From Smallanthus sonchifolius (lineage: Eukaryota; Streptophyta; Magnoliopsida; Asterales; Asteraceae): DNA of 64,000 bases. A program made the translations under genes and the position numbers. Below, in pieces: positions 1 through 9,951 of the stretch. The notes under the pieces are model-generated. The model was not told where the DNA came from and searched no databases. It saw only the letters and a list, made by a program, of their open reading frames with translations. The stretch's first letter is position 1, and the number at the start of each line of letters is the position of its first letter. Location: positions 186,001 through 250,000 of the forward strand of contig CM042023.1 of the NCBI GenBank assembly GCA_023525975.1, read 5' to 3'.

Positions 1-683
1 TGGACTTGCATATATCAAGCTTTAAAATAGGCCAGGAGATGTGAAATACATACCCGTTAATCTAAAAAAACAAATCCAATGAACTGAATTCAATGCTTAA
101 AGGGTTAAAGATTCAAATGTTAGCGTTGATAAAACGTGACTGATTGGTTTAGACTTATTTTACTAAGTCAACTTTTGTACAAGTTTGAATTCATTTAGCA
201 AATATAGGTCTGATTAAGATTTGACCATACAAAGGATAACTTTGGTATTTTCACTAAGTTGTTTTTTTACTAATTTTAATTTAGATACTTTAGAACACCA
301 GCAACGTCGACATCCGCTTGGAAGCGGACGAGGGCTAGACCGGACGCCACGTTGGATGGCTTGTCTAGCCGGCATTCGGTTCGGTGGCGTTCGAAAAGAC
401 GGACGAGGGTGAACGGCAACGCGGTGGGCCCCTTTTAAATTTAAATGTTTTTTAAATCTAATTTCCTTTAAATTTAATGTTTTTAATTATTTTAATTATT
501 TCCTTTTAGAGTAATTATTTATTTTAATTAATTTCTTTAAATTTTAATTTTTTAATGTATATTAAATACATTTAGGTTTAAAACGGCTACTTTTCCGACG
601 ACTACTTTTCTAACAGATAGTTTTCCAACGTCTCCTTTTACAACATACCATATAAATATCACAATGTATTCATCCCATTCACC
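1..683. other. Non-coding; GC-rich block and AT-rich DNA-transposon-like debris
   Basis: No convincing gene. Positions 297-430 form an isolated GC-rich block in AT-rich surroundings. AT-rich sequence follows, with repeated AACGGCTAC/CGACGACTAC-type words and a TATA-like TATAAATA at 652-659, just upstream of a short open frame. This layout resembles the 5' region of PIF/Harbinger-type elements in plants. That is an inference from overall look only; I found no terminal repeats. Confidence 0.3.
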
Positions 684-894
684 ATGTTCAAATTTTACTT
701 CAAAGATCATATTTTTTACTTCTTAAATATGGGTAGAGAGTATCCATTTTCGGTTGAACCTGTACAACCTTCAAACCATTCACCTCCGGCTGATGAACCC
801 TTGACATGGACGGATGAAGAGTGGAACTGGGTAGTCGAGCATGTCTTTAGCCAACTACTAATTAGGGATGAGCACCCCCCAATTCAAATGAGGG
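684..894 (+). pseudogene. Short open frame, possibly transposon ORF remnant
   Basis: An open frame of about 70 codons sits 25-30 bp downstream of a TATA-like box. A segment reading TWTDEEWNWVVEHVF has the aromatic spacing of a Myb/SANT-like start. At 894/895 the frame meets GGTAAGT, a good splice donor, and no partner exon follows before the MULE. It could be the first exon of a decayed PIF/Harbinger ORF1 or a chance frame. I do not recognise the protein. Confidence 0.25.
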
Positions 895-1107
895 GTAAGT
901 CACTCACCAAGTTCTCATTTTAAGAGGGTACACCCATTTTTAGTCCAAAAGTAGTTTCGTCTCCCTGATGACCAAGTTCTGATTTGTAAATCAGGTCCAT
1001 ATACCCATCCAACCTCTCTTTTTTATGGGCCGACTAGAGAATATGCATAAATTTAACAATGATAACGGCTTGAGGAGAATTTTTGTTTTCTTTTTTGTTT
1101 GGTTAGT

Positions 1108-1108
1108 G

Positions 1109-1154
<46 letters not shown>
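1108..1154. repeat. (AAT)n microsatellite
   Basis: About 15 perfect AAT/ATA trinucleotides. The poly-isoleucine frame it creates on the minus strand is not a gene. Confidence 0.95.
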
Positions 1155-1156
<2 letters not shown>

Positions 1157-1307
1157 GTAATTAAAAGGAGTACGTGGTGAGAAGAGAGCATGGTGTGTTT
1201 TTTTAACTTTTAACACGTGACATGGTTTAAACTAAAAGATAAAAGAAAACAACTTTTGACCACCGCCGGCCAAACAGTTTGACCATGCTCATGATTTTTG
1301 AAGAGAA

Positions 1308-1315
1308 TAAATAAA
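1308..1315. repeat. Left 8-bp target-site duplication of the MULE
   Basis: TAAATAAA directly precedes the GGG that starts the left TIR. The same 8 bp follow the right TIR at 7598-7605. MULE insertions make 8-11 bp duplications (usually 9), so the length fits, although the sequence is low-complexity. Confidence 0.75.
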
Positions 1316-1400
1316 GGGGACTACTAACCACACACGGAAATTGCTAAATGGACTTGGCCATATACGCATCGTATAGGGCAATACGATGCGTATAGCCCTT
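1316..1400 (+). repeat. Left terminal inverted repeat of the MULE
   Basis: The first 22 bp match the reverse complement of the right end at GGG and then at 14 consecutive bases (CTAACCACACACGG). An imperfect match continues for about 60 bp more and includes a composite palindrome sharing the core AGGGCAATACG. The partner is 7511-7597. Confidence 0.8.
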
Positions 1401-1700
1401 CACAATTTCCCATGCCTGACATCCTTGTACAACCTGGTCATTCAAACCTCGTATACGCATCGTATAGGTCAATACGATGCGTATAGCGTACGAGGTACTT
1501 TCTGCTACTAGTCAACCATCACATCGCTATACGCCACGTATAGATCTATACGGAGCGTATAGCGATGTGATGTTGACTAGTTGCAGAAAGTACCTCGTAC
1601 GCTATACGCATCGTATTGAACTATACGATGCGTATACGAGGTTTGACCAGGTTTGACCCGAATCCTATACGCACCGTATTGCCCTATACGATGCGTATAG
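1365..1700. repeat. Left cluster of five composite ATACG/CGTAT palindromes
   Basis: Five units follow ATACG-N3-CGTAT-N6-ATACG-N3-CGTAT (32 bp), near 1366, 1452, 1530, 1605 and 1667. Each half-site is a 13-bp palindrome. The N3 of the second half is usually the reverse complement of the first (cat/atg), so the whole unit is also an inverted repeat. Half-site centres are 19 bp apart, roughly two helical turns. The cluster ends about 90 bp before the transposase start, in promoter position. Confidence 0.9.
1445..1643. repeat. 199-bp near-perfect foldback palindrome
   Basis: The left arm runs from AACCTCGTATACGC at 1445 to the centre at AGATCT (1542-1547), and the right arm mirrors it to GCGTATACGAGGTT at 1643. 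The arms include non-repeat words such as GTACTTTCTGC and CTAGTCAAC, so the foldback is not only a by-product of the short palindromes. Transcribed, it would form a long hairpin. Confidence 0.85.
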
Positions 1701-1715
1701 GGGCCAAATTTTGTG

Positions 1716-1722
1716 TATTTAA
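1716..1722 (+). promoter_or_regulatory. TATA-like box before the transposase
   Basis: TATTTAA lies about 70 bp upstream of the preferred ATG (1791). It is followed by a CA-rich leader ending ATTATAAAC-ATG, which looks like a plant 5' UTR. This argues for 1791 over the earlier in-frame ATG at 1725. Confidence 0.4.
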
Positions 1723-1790
1723 CCATGCAAAATTCTCATTCGAACGTATCGTTCAAAAAAATTTCAAACAATCTCTCAAAAATTATAAAC

Positions 1791-4654
1791 ATGTCTTGGT
1801 GGTGGGATGGTAACTACGGTTTTCAGGTATATTCTAACGAGTCGCTGGAAAACAACCCGCAAAGTTCTGGCGTTCAAGAGGTGAACTGGGAGGAGGTCTC
1901 GTCCGACGTTTATTCTAATCAACGGGTAAGGCTTCCAGATTTGAACGAGCCACTGAGCAATCCCGAGTTCGTATACGGTGAACCGTCTTACCTTACACAA
2001 CCCACGAACGACTACGTATACGGTGAAGTCTCCTCCCCGACACAACAAACTAACAACTTCGTGTGCGGTGAAGTCTCTTACCCGACACAACAAACCGACG
2101 ACTCCAAAGACGAAGAACAAAACCATCAAAATGTGTCGTATAAAACTGACCAGAATTTTCAGTCTCGTGAACAGTTGGTGGATTGGGCTATGCGGAGAGG
2201 ACGTGAGAATGGTTACGTCCTTGTCACCCGACGATCGAGGAGAAAAGGCGACGATCCGACGGAACCGTTTATCAAGGTGTGGCTTGTGTGTGACCGTCAC
2301 GGCGAACGTGCGTCTACTGCCACGGTTAGACGTGCCGGTAGCAAAAAAATAGGTTGTCCCTTTAAATTGGAAGGAGAGTATCAAGAAAATACTGGTGATT
2401 GGAAATTAACGGTGAAGGATGACAGTCATAACCACGATCCTAGTCAACATCTTGTGGCGCACTCGTTTGCAAGGAGACTGTGTCAGTCGGAACAACTTTT
2501 GGTGGGGAAGTTGTACTCGCAAAACATGTTGCCACGAAACATTCTGGCAACTATAAGGGAACAAAACCCAGAGAGTAGTTGCATTAAAAAGGACATTTAT
2601 AATGCTATACAAAAGATAAAAAACGAAACGAGAGTCGGTGAAACTCCAATACAGATTCTGGAAAACCTGCTTTCTTCTAAAAAATACGTCTACTATACTC
2701 GAGAAGATCCTGTCACAAATAGTGTGGAGGAGATATTCTTTGTTCATCCGAAATCGTACGAGATGTGGCGTGCTTTCCCGCACGTGTTGATGATCGACGC
2801 GACCTACAAAACAAACATGTATAAACTTCCATTTGTCCAAGTGGTCGGTGTGACCTCCACACACCAGTCGTTTTGCGTCGCTCATGCATTTATATCAAAA
2901 GAACGGGAGGAAAACTTCGTCTGGGTGCTACTTCAAATAAAAGCAATGTTGCAAAAGTGTATGGAGCCGCGTGTGATAGTAACAGATAGGGACAAAGCTC
3001 TTATGAACGCGTGTGATAAAATATTTCCGGGCTGTTCCAAGAACCTATGTCGGTGGCACATACACGAGAATATCGCAAAACATTGCAGGGCATCATTTAC
3101 AGACGAAGACTGGAAAAATTTCAAGTATTCATGGTCGGTATTATGTGAGTCTCCCACGCCAGATATATACCAGTACAACTTCAACCGGCTTTACGAACGT
3201 CTGTATGCAGCCAAACGAGGAAGTAAGTTTTAAATATTAAATATTTAATATTTTCAGTATTTAAATATTTATTCAATATTAAATATTTTTCCAGGAGTTA
3301 TAGATTATGTGACTAAAAATTGGCTGGACCCGTATAAAGAAAAGTTTGTATCGGCGTGGTCCAACAGAAACCTCAATTTTGGTCAACATACAACGAACCG
3401 AGTCGAGAGCCAGCATTCGCTCTTAAAGAGCTATCTTAGAAACGCTAACAGCTCGCTAGATAGACTTGTTGGGTTTGTTGATGAAATTGTATCAGATCAG
3501 TATTATCAGTTACAGTTTGGGTTTGGAACAAGCCTGATAAGGAAAATGGACAGCCACATAGCTATTGAATTGTTTGATAACCTGCACGGTAAAGTTTCAC
3601 ATAAAGCTCTAGATTTGATAGAAAACGAGTGGTACAAGTTATCAAATATACGGAAACAAAATGCAACGTGTGGGTGCCAACTTTTCAGTAGTTGTGGGTT
3701 GCCGTGTGCTTGTCGTCTGGCAGATATCGAAGCTACAGGTAAACTGTTCTGACTATTTAGTATTTGTGGGTTGCCGTGTGCTTTTCAAAATGTTCTGACT
3801 ATTTCGTTTAAAATACAGGTGGCATAATCCCTCTAGATGCGGTGGACGTCTTCTGGAGGAAACTTGATTTAAAACCGTCGTTTGTCGATGATGAAAATGT
3901 AGACGTGGATAAGGTACTGGGTCAAGTGAGAAACAAAATCATGTCACAACCCGATCAGGTCAAAAGAAGTATGCTGTCGAGAATCGCATGGGTTGTCTTT
4001 CCGAGCAAAAGTAACAAGAAAGCGCCTATGGTACAAGAAGATACTCGCGGTCGTCCAACTTTGAAAAAGCAACAACAAAGGAAACAGGATGTCGCGAGAA
4101 ACAGCTCATTCACAGGATCCCAACCGAGCAAATGTGACCATGCGAGACACAGCTCGTATATTGCGTCACAAGAGTCTATACAAGCGAGTTCGGTCTTTCA
4201 ACACAGTCGTTCAACGAAGGGTAAAGGAAAGCAACCGCAAGATGATAACGTCCATCTAGGGTTTCCATTGATTACGGGGAAAGATGCGGTTAACAATATA
4301 AAATGTTTTAAGGATTCGATACCGTCTGTGTTTCATCCGTACATTTCACATATACAGGATGTAAATCCAGACGGTAACTGTGGTTTTCGATCGGTAGCTT
4401 TGGGCTTAGGGTTAAATGAAAACCGGTGGCTCTTTATCCGACAACAACTTCTAAATGAGATGGACAATAAAGAGGAATGGTGGAGAACTGTTTTTGACAG
4501 AGTCGCCTTTCAAGAGTATGATAGGCTACGTCACACAATAGATTGGCAGTATGTGAAAGCCGCACCAGTTAGTCGTTGGATGTCGATGCCATACACAGGA
4601 CTCCTAATTGCTCAAAGATTTGGGGTGATTGTTCATCTTTTAAGCCACGTATAG
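1791..4654 (+). CDS. MULE transposase: FAR1-type zinc finger, DDE, SWIM and OTU domains
   Basis: Three exons join in frame: 1791-3222, 3295-3738 and 3819-4654, with introns GTAAGT...CCAG and GTAAAC...ACAG, giving about 903 residues. A FAR1-like DNA-binding region contains SREQLVDWAMRRGRENGY and later SHNHDPS. The MULE catalytic core shows Asp336 (MIDATYKTN), Asp399 (VTDRDKALM) and Glu515 (TNRVESQHS). A SWIM-like finger follows (CGCQLFSSCGLPCAC), in which the usual final His is Cys. After a basic linker comes an OTU cysteine-protease core, PDGNCGFRSVALG, with the catalytic Asp and Cys. The reading frame stops in CAC-GTA-TAG, inside the first half-site of the next palindrome cluster. The OTU domain therefore lacks its C-terminal His and is probably truncated. 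In-frame ATG 1725 is an alternative start. The enzyme would bind the TIRs and excise or insert the element in the nucleus. Confidence 0.88.
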
Positions 4655-5272
4655 TCCAATACGTAGCGTATAGAATATAAATCAGAGGGAATTCAAAATT
4701 TTGACATATACGACACGTATTGATCAATACGTGGCGTATAGAATACCAAACGTTGCTGAAGATACGACACGTATTGATCTATACGTGGCGTATAGACTTT
4801 TGTTATATCAGTTTTGCCTCACGTACTGACCCAAACGAACCAAACAAACAAACACAAAGCCATACGCTACCCGCTCGTTGATTTGGATTGTTGCCTCAAA
4901 AAAACTTTGTAAAGGTACGTGTCTCAACCCACGATCATTAATGTTAGGTTTTAATTGAATATTAGCGGGTAAAACTGGGTAGATTAGCGATTTTTAGGTC
5001 TGAACTTAAGGGCTATACGCTACGTATAGGGCTATACGTGGCGTATAGTTCGTCCTAGGAAGACGATGAAGCCATACGCCACGTATAAGTCTATACGCTG
5101 CGTATGGCTTGGTTTACTCGGTCACTAGCCTGCGTATGGTCTTAACTGGTCGCGTATGGCTTGGTTTACCCGGCAACTCGCCCGCGTATGGCTTAATTGG
5201 CCTGCGTATGGCTTATTTTGCCCGGCAACCGCCTATACGCCACGTATAAGCCTATACGTGGCGTATAGGTTT
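4643..5272. repeat. Middle cluster of composite palindromes and single half-sites
   Basis: Six 32-bp units lie near 4643 (first half incomplete, overlapping the transposase stop), 4709, 4764, 5017, 5072 and 5232. Between 5130 and 5215 there are also isolated half-site words (GCGTATGGCTT). The cluster fills the gap between the two genes and lies in the promoter region of the second. Spacers vary (TGATCA, AGGGCT, AAGTCT, AAGCCT), but length 6 is kept. Confidence 0.9.
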
Positions 5273-5277
5273 TTAAA

Positions 5278-5640
5278 AAATTAATAATTATTTATTATTT
5301 AAAATTAAAAACAATATATTATAATTATTTATTATTTAAAATTAAAAACAATATATTATTATTATTTATTATTTAAAATTAAAAACAATATAATATTATT
5401 ATTTATTATTTAAAATTAAAAACAATATATTATTATTATTTATTATTTAAAATTAAAAACAATATATTATTATTATTTATTATTTAAATTAAAAACAATA
5501 TTATATTATTATTTATTATTTAAAATTTAAACAATATTATATTATTATTTATTATTTAAAATTTAAACAATATTATATTATTATTTATTATTTAAAATTT
5601 AAACAATATTATATTATTATTTAAATTAAAAAATTAAAAA
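5278..5640. repeat. AT-rich minisatellite, ~36-bp unit, about nine copies
   Basis: Tandem units built on ATTATTTAAAATTAAAAACA end only about 20 bp before the start codon at 5660. Later copies read AAATTTAAACAATATTAT. The tract would be the leader or core promoter of the accessory gene. Confidence 0.9.
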
Positions 5641-5659
5641 CAATTAATTATTATCAGAT

Positions 5660-6994
5660 ATGGCGGATCATGATGATGATATTGAGATGGATCAGCTAGA
5701 CGATCTTGCGCACTACCCTTTTCTGGATTTTCCGCCCGATACGGAGGCTTTTTCCCGTTGCCAGAAGCTCCGGGAGGTGCAGATGGGTCCAGGTACGGCG
5801 GTGGATTGGGCCCTCCTCGAGGAGGTGCAAGAGGCCGAGCGAGCCAGGGCCATCATCGGCGAGGACACGCCATGGTCGCGTCTTTTTGACCTTTCTTTTG
5901 CGGAGACATACCGAGAGCTGGTCGTCGAGTTTCTTTCGACGTTCATCTACTCAGAGACTGGGCTGCAGCCTCTACCCGGAGAGGCGCCGGATATTGACCC
6001 GGATCGTATTTCTTTTTCTATTTTTGGGGTCGTTTACCGTCAGACCCTCAGTCAGTGGGCCGTCACGACGGGCTTATACTACGAGCCTGAGACGGTGACG
6101 CCGCTTTTCACCGAGGCGGTGACAGAGGTGGACAAGGAGGAACTCCTTGTTTTTTGGGGCTTGATTTCAGATAGTCCTTGGTTGGGTACCAAGGGGAGGG
6201 TCTCGGGTATTAGAGACCCTTTGTATAGATATCTGCACCGGCTTATTTCGACGTCGATCGCACCGCGTCTGAAAAGCCGTGAGTGGTGCACTGATAGAGA
6301 TCTTTTCTTCCTTTTCTGCCTGCTTACTGGGAGGCGGTGCGACCTGTCCACTAGCATGGCGCTTTATTTTGCTTCTGCCTATATGCGACAGAAGCGCGGA
6401 CTTTTATATGGCGGTGCTTTCATCACGCATATCATGCGGTCGGTCTTACCATTTGACCAGCATGAGCCTGCGATGTTACCGGCCATTCCCCCTGTCCGAT
6501 TAGACCGTCGCACGGCGAGCGGCATGCGCATCACGCACCGATTCCCGCAGGGCCTTCGGTTCGTAGGGGCCGTCCAGGACCAGGTTTGGGTCCCGGTGCC
6601 GTTGCCGCAGATGCCTGGACAGGGGGACCCGCATATGCCTCAGCCGCTACAGGGTATAGCGATTGAGGACGAGCCGCCACACGTCGAGCAGGTCCACGAG
6701 CATCCGCCACAGCATCCCCGACACGTACGTCGGTCTGTTAGGCTGGATAGGGCTACCCAGGCAGTGCTTGATGGCCTTGTTGCCGACTCACGGCGACAGG
6801 GTCGTCAACTCGATCGCATGGAGGACCTGATGATGTGGGCGGTTGGACAGCTCGTGAATCAGTCACGAGCCGCCGGCATCGAGCCACCCCCACTACCACC
6901 GCCACGTCATTATCCGGACGACCCCGTTCAGGGTGAGGGCGGGGCGGGTCAGGGTGACGCCGGAGCCGGTCAGGGTGACGGCGGAGACGGTTAG
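5660..6994 (+). CDS. MULE accessory gene with Athila-ORF1-like domain
   Basis: A single exon of 444 codons starts at ATG 5660 and stops at TAG. The acidic N-terminus is followed by a globular region with the blocks FAETYRELVVEFLSTFIYSE, ISFSIFGVVYRQTLSQWAV and LYRYLHRLISTSIAPRL. These match the pattern of the plant retrotransposon ORF-1 family first described in Athila (Pfam PF03078, my recollection). A proline-rich segment, a short basic/coiled segment (SRRQGRQLDRMEDLMMWAV) and a GQGD-rich tail follow. The coding sequence is clearly richer in G and C than its AT-rich flanks and the transposase, which suggests separate origin or selection. It is not a transposase. Its place inside the TIRs, with palindrome clusters on both sides, suggests an accessory role such as DNA binding or anti-silencing, but that is inference. 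Confidence 0.75.
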   Translation: MADHDDDIEMDQLDDLAHYPFLDFPPDTEAFSRCQKLREVQMGPGTAVDWALLEEVQEAERARAIIGEDTPWSRLFDLSFAETYRELVVEFLSTFIYSETGLQPLPGEAPDIDPDRISFSIFGVVYRQTLSQWAVTTGLYYEPETVTPLFTEAVTEVDKEELLVFWGLISDSPWLGTKGRVSGIRDPLYRYLHRLISTSIAPRLKSREWCTDRDLFFLFCLLTGRRCDLSTSMALYFASAYMRQKRGLLYGGAFITHIMRSVLPFDQHEPAMLPAIPPVRLDRRTASGMRITHRFPQGLRFVGAVQDQVWVPVPLPQMPGQGDPHMPQPLQGIAIEDEPPHVEQVHEHPPQHPRHVRRSVRLDRATQAVLDGLVADSRRQGRQLDRMEDLMMWAVGQLVNQSRAAGIEPPPLPPPRHYPDDPVQGEGGAGQGDAGAGQGDGGDG

Positions 6995-7084
6995 ATTTAG
7001 TTCTTTTATTTGTATTTTGTTTCTTTCGTTGTTATGTATGTAAAACATTTTGATGTATATATTTAATTTTTTGATGTAATGTAT

Positions 7085-7215
7085 ATAATGTTTAGTTTAT
7101 TTGTTTGGTTGTAATGTTTAATATTATGTTTGGTTGTAATGTTTAATATTTTGTTTGATTGTAATGTTTAATATTTTGTTTGGTTTGTAATGTTTAATAT
7201 TTTGCTTGGTTATAC
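7085..7215. repeat. ~27-bp tandem repeat downstream of the accessory gene
   Basis: Four to five units of TTTGGTTGTAATGTTTAATA with small variations lie in the 3' UTR or downstream region. Confidence 0.85.
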
Positions 7216-7328
7216 TTTAAAAATTTAACAAATGTTTAAAAAAAATAAAATATACAAATGTTTATATAAATTAAAATAAAAATAAACAAAATATAAATAA
7301 ATAAAAAAATATAATTAAATAAAAAATA

Positions 7329-7548
7329 CCTATACGTGGCGTATAGGTCAATACGCCACGTATAGGATTCATAAACCTCAAATCTTCCAACTTTTGAAGC
7401 AAAAATATAACCCGTGCCTCATACGCTGCGTATAGGTCAATACGCCACGTATTGGACCAGCCGCCAGACAGAGAATGACACGTGGCATTCTGTTGGCAGT
7501 GACTGAATTATATACGCCCTCGTATTGCCCTATACGAGGGCGTATAGA
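7329..7548. repeat. Right cluster of three composite palindromes
   Basis: Units lie near 7333, 7421 and 7512. The outermost has N4 (ccct/aggg) instead of N3 in each half-site and is the counterpart of the outermost left unit inside the TIR. The spacers AGGTCA and TGCCCT recur from the left cluster. Confidence 0.88.
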
Positions 7549-7597
7549 TCGGCGGCGGGTCCAATTAGCAATATTCCGTGTGTGGTTAGAAAAACCC
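7511..7597 (-). repeat. Right terminal inverted repeat of the MULE
   Basis: Inverted partner of 1316-1400, ending CCGTGTGTGGTTAG, five bases, CCC. TAAATAAA follows at 7598-7605. Confidence 0.8.
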
Positions 7598-7605
7598 TAA
7601 ATAAA

Positions 7606-9633
7606 TGTATGCTTAGTTAATTAAGGAAAGGGCAGTCAACGGGGGAACAAAACGTCATGGAGGCAGGAAACAAAAGCTGAGAAAGATGTCTGCCCCGTTT
7701 GTACATAATACCCATTGCCATTGCCTTCTCTTTTGAATCTCACACCTCACAACAAATACATTATATATTTTAATGTTGAATTTTATGTTTAACTTAACTA
7801 CTAGTGTATATATTTGGTGTGCTTCTATCTTTTGCAATCATAACCATTTTAATCCCATCCAAAATAAAACTTTTAAAAGATAAGTATACGTCCTAGGTTG
7901 AGGGTCATTAGGCTCAACATGTACGCGCACGTTAGATGCTTATTCTCACTCTCTATCTCTTATGAATGATATTGATAACTACGGTAAACCACTACACAAC
8001 AAAACCACATGGGTGGGGGCTGGGTTCACCCGCGGTAAAAAATGATGTGGCATTCTCTCGTGTCCTTCCCGGGATTAGCACGGCTCCACATCACTCTCAT
8101 CGCACATGCAGTCACGTATGACACATATCCTTATGGTCTGATTTCAATTAATTTTCAGGTTTTACAAAGAAAAATAAAGAATCAATATATTTAATTTGGA
8201 ATGTTTTCTTTTCACTAAATTCATTTCAATTATAATATATGTGATTGTGTGTTCTTTTGAAAATCGTATAAAAATATGTATTATCTTATTCAACGTGTTA
8301 AGATCCTAAATAAAAAATTATAAAAATGTTTTAATTTTAAAATTCGCTATTAGACAGCTTAAAAAAGTTGAGTACCTGCAATAAACAAATCCGAATATTA
8401 TTTTATTATTATAGAAAACACATGAATTTTGTACATAAAATGACAAGGAAAAGACCTCGCCACCCTACCCCTTGCCTACTACTTTAACCACTATATCTCA
8501 CATTCTCCCTCTGCAAAAGCCTGCCCTTCTTGTCTTTGCCTTTATATTGCTTACTTGATTGTTGAAACAAAAATCATATATAAAAGGGAGAAAGTCGTTT
8601 AGTTTTAGTATATTTATTTTTTTTTAACGTCGTGGGTTCAACTGGCACGTTTCATCATTAGAGACTAGTATATCAGTCTACTCAAACAACTTCCAAGGAA
8701 TTCAAAATCTGCAGAAGGTGTTCCTAGTTTTTATGAAGTGCACCTTACAAGATTCGAACCCATGACCTATATAGAGGGGAAACTCCCTGGCCACCAAGGC
8801 TGAACCTTGATGACTTTTAGTATATTTACTAGATTATATATTTATGTTGTCTTTCAAGAAAGACAAATTAATAAACAAATTTCTAAAATGTCCATTCGAT
8901 CCTATCCACAACTTTCTTCATTTTGATACTTTTAACTTTTTTCTGTCATAAAATGTCACATTCAATATGGACAACGGCGTTCATATAATATGGTCGACTG
9001 CTTGTATATGAAGACAATGACATAATGCCACGTATCCCAATATGGACGGAAACGACCGTATACATCATAAGGGTGCCGCAGCCGCTGGTATTTTTGGGGT
9101 TCGTGTCATGGGTGCCGCCACCTGTCTTACATCCTTGTCATGGTTGGACGCCTGTATATTTTTACTTAAAAATAGAGTTCAAAAAATTAAGAGCGGATCC
9201 GCTGGTAATTTCGGGCTTGCTCGTTTGGTCTTTATTAATTATTTTATTATTTTATTTATATACATTTATATTTATTTTTATATATTTTATAATTATAGTG
9301 TTTATATATAACATAATATATACGCTTATGGCTTTTTTGACCCTAGTGGCATTGGTGATTGTCCCCTAAGACCTCTACGTAAGTGGTGTGATCGAGTTCG
9401 AATCCTTGCAAGCGCATGGTTTATTTGTGGCATTTAGGAGTAAAAAAAATGTTGTTAAAAAATATAACATAATATATTATTTATTTTTTTTATCATAAGT
9501 TATATATAATAATTACTATGTAAATATATATTAAATAAAAATTATATAAATAATATGTTCGTTTAGGCTCGCGGGTTTGATTTGTGAAGCTTGAGCTCGT
9601 TTATTAAATGAGTCTCAATTTAATCTCAAACTC
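7606..9633. other. Non-coding, repeat debris
   Basis: No gene recognised. At 8735-8810 a minus-strand tRNA-like pair of Pol III boxes is visible: TGGTGGCCAGGG, then GGGTTCGAATC about 35 bp later. This is probably an old SINE. A second B-box-like GAGTTCGAATCC lies at 9396-9407. The 9240-9570 stretch is very AT-rich. Confidence 0.5.
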
Positions 9634-9937
9634 AAATTATTGTGTTAATCTTGTCATAGTCTAATAATATACGAGGTGCAAGGAGGAAGGTGCAAAGTTA
9701 GTAGATAAGTAGGAAGTATTTTATTATTTTGCAAGTTTTTAGGTTTACTATTTTGGTTTATCTTTTTAATTAGTTTATTTAGTTACATAGTTTAAGGATT
9801 TGATTTGATTTAGTTTTTCTAATTTGAGTCTAATTAGGTTGCTTCTTTTTCAAGTATTGTTCTATTATAAATAGAGGTCTAAGGTTTTTTTGTTTAATAA
9901 AATTTTCTATTCGTATTCTTGGCCCTGATTTCCAACA
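9634..9937 (+). repeat. 5' LTR of the small element
   Basis: Direct-repeat partner of 10567-10871. The start is set by alignment, because the first bases have drifted from TG to AA. Confidence 0.8.
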
Positions 9938-9939
9938 AT

Positions 9940-9951
9940 TGGTATCAGAGC
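9940..9951 (+). promoter_or_regulatory. Primer-binding site (initiator tRNA-Met type)
   Basis: TGGTATCAGAGC immediately follows the 5' LTR, as in many plant LTR elements. Confidence 0.85.

Larger units (their letters stand above)
1316..7597 (+). mobile_element. Complete Mutator-like element (MULE), 6282 bp, two genes
   Basis: The ends are imperfect TIRs: GGG, five variable bases, then CTAACCACACACGG, on both sides in inverted orientation. Similarity continues inward through ATTGCTAA.TGGAC to the first composite palindrome. TAAATAAA flanks both ends. Inside lie a transposase gene (1791-4654), a second gene of different composition (5660-6994), and three clusters of composite palindromes at the left end, between the genes and at the right end. 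Both genes read on the plus strand. The element looks structurally intact except for the transposase C-terminus, so it may be autonomous or only recently immobilised. Confidence 0.85.

Noticed and set aside
991..1191. Minus-strand frame with a poly-isoleucine run
   Set aside because: It is the translation of an (AAT)n microsatellite.
1365..1700. CRISPR-like array
   Set aside because: Plant nuclear DNA; the repeats are palindrome pairs with 6-bp spacers, not repeats with unique spacers.
1776..2885. Long minus-strand open frames over the transposase
   Set aside because: They are shadows of the transposase exon, which has motifs, splice sites and a promoter-like lead.
5706..6503. Alternative frames over the accessory gene
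   Set aside because: High GC keeps stops rare in other frames; only the 444-codon frame has family-like motifs.
1316..7597. Calling the element a VANDAL
   Set aside because: VANDAL elements mostly lack TIRs and their VANC protein is of another family; only the arrangement is similar.
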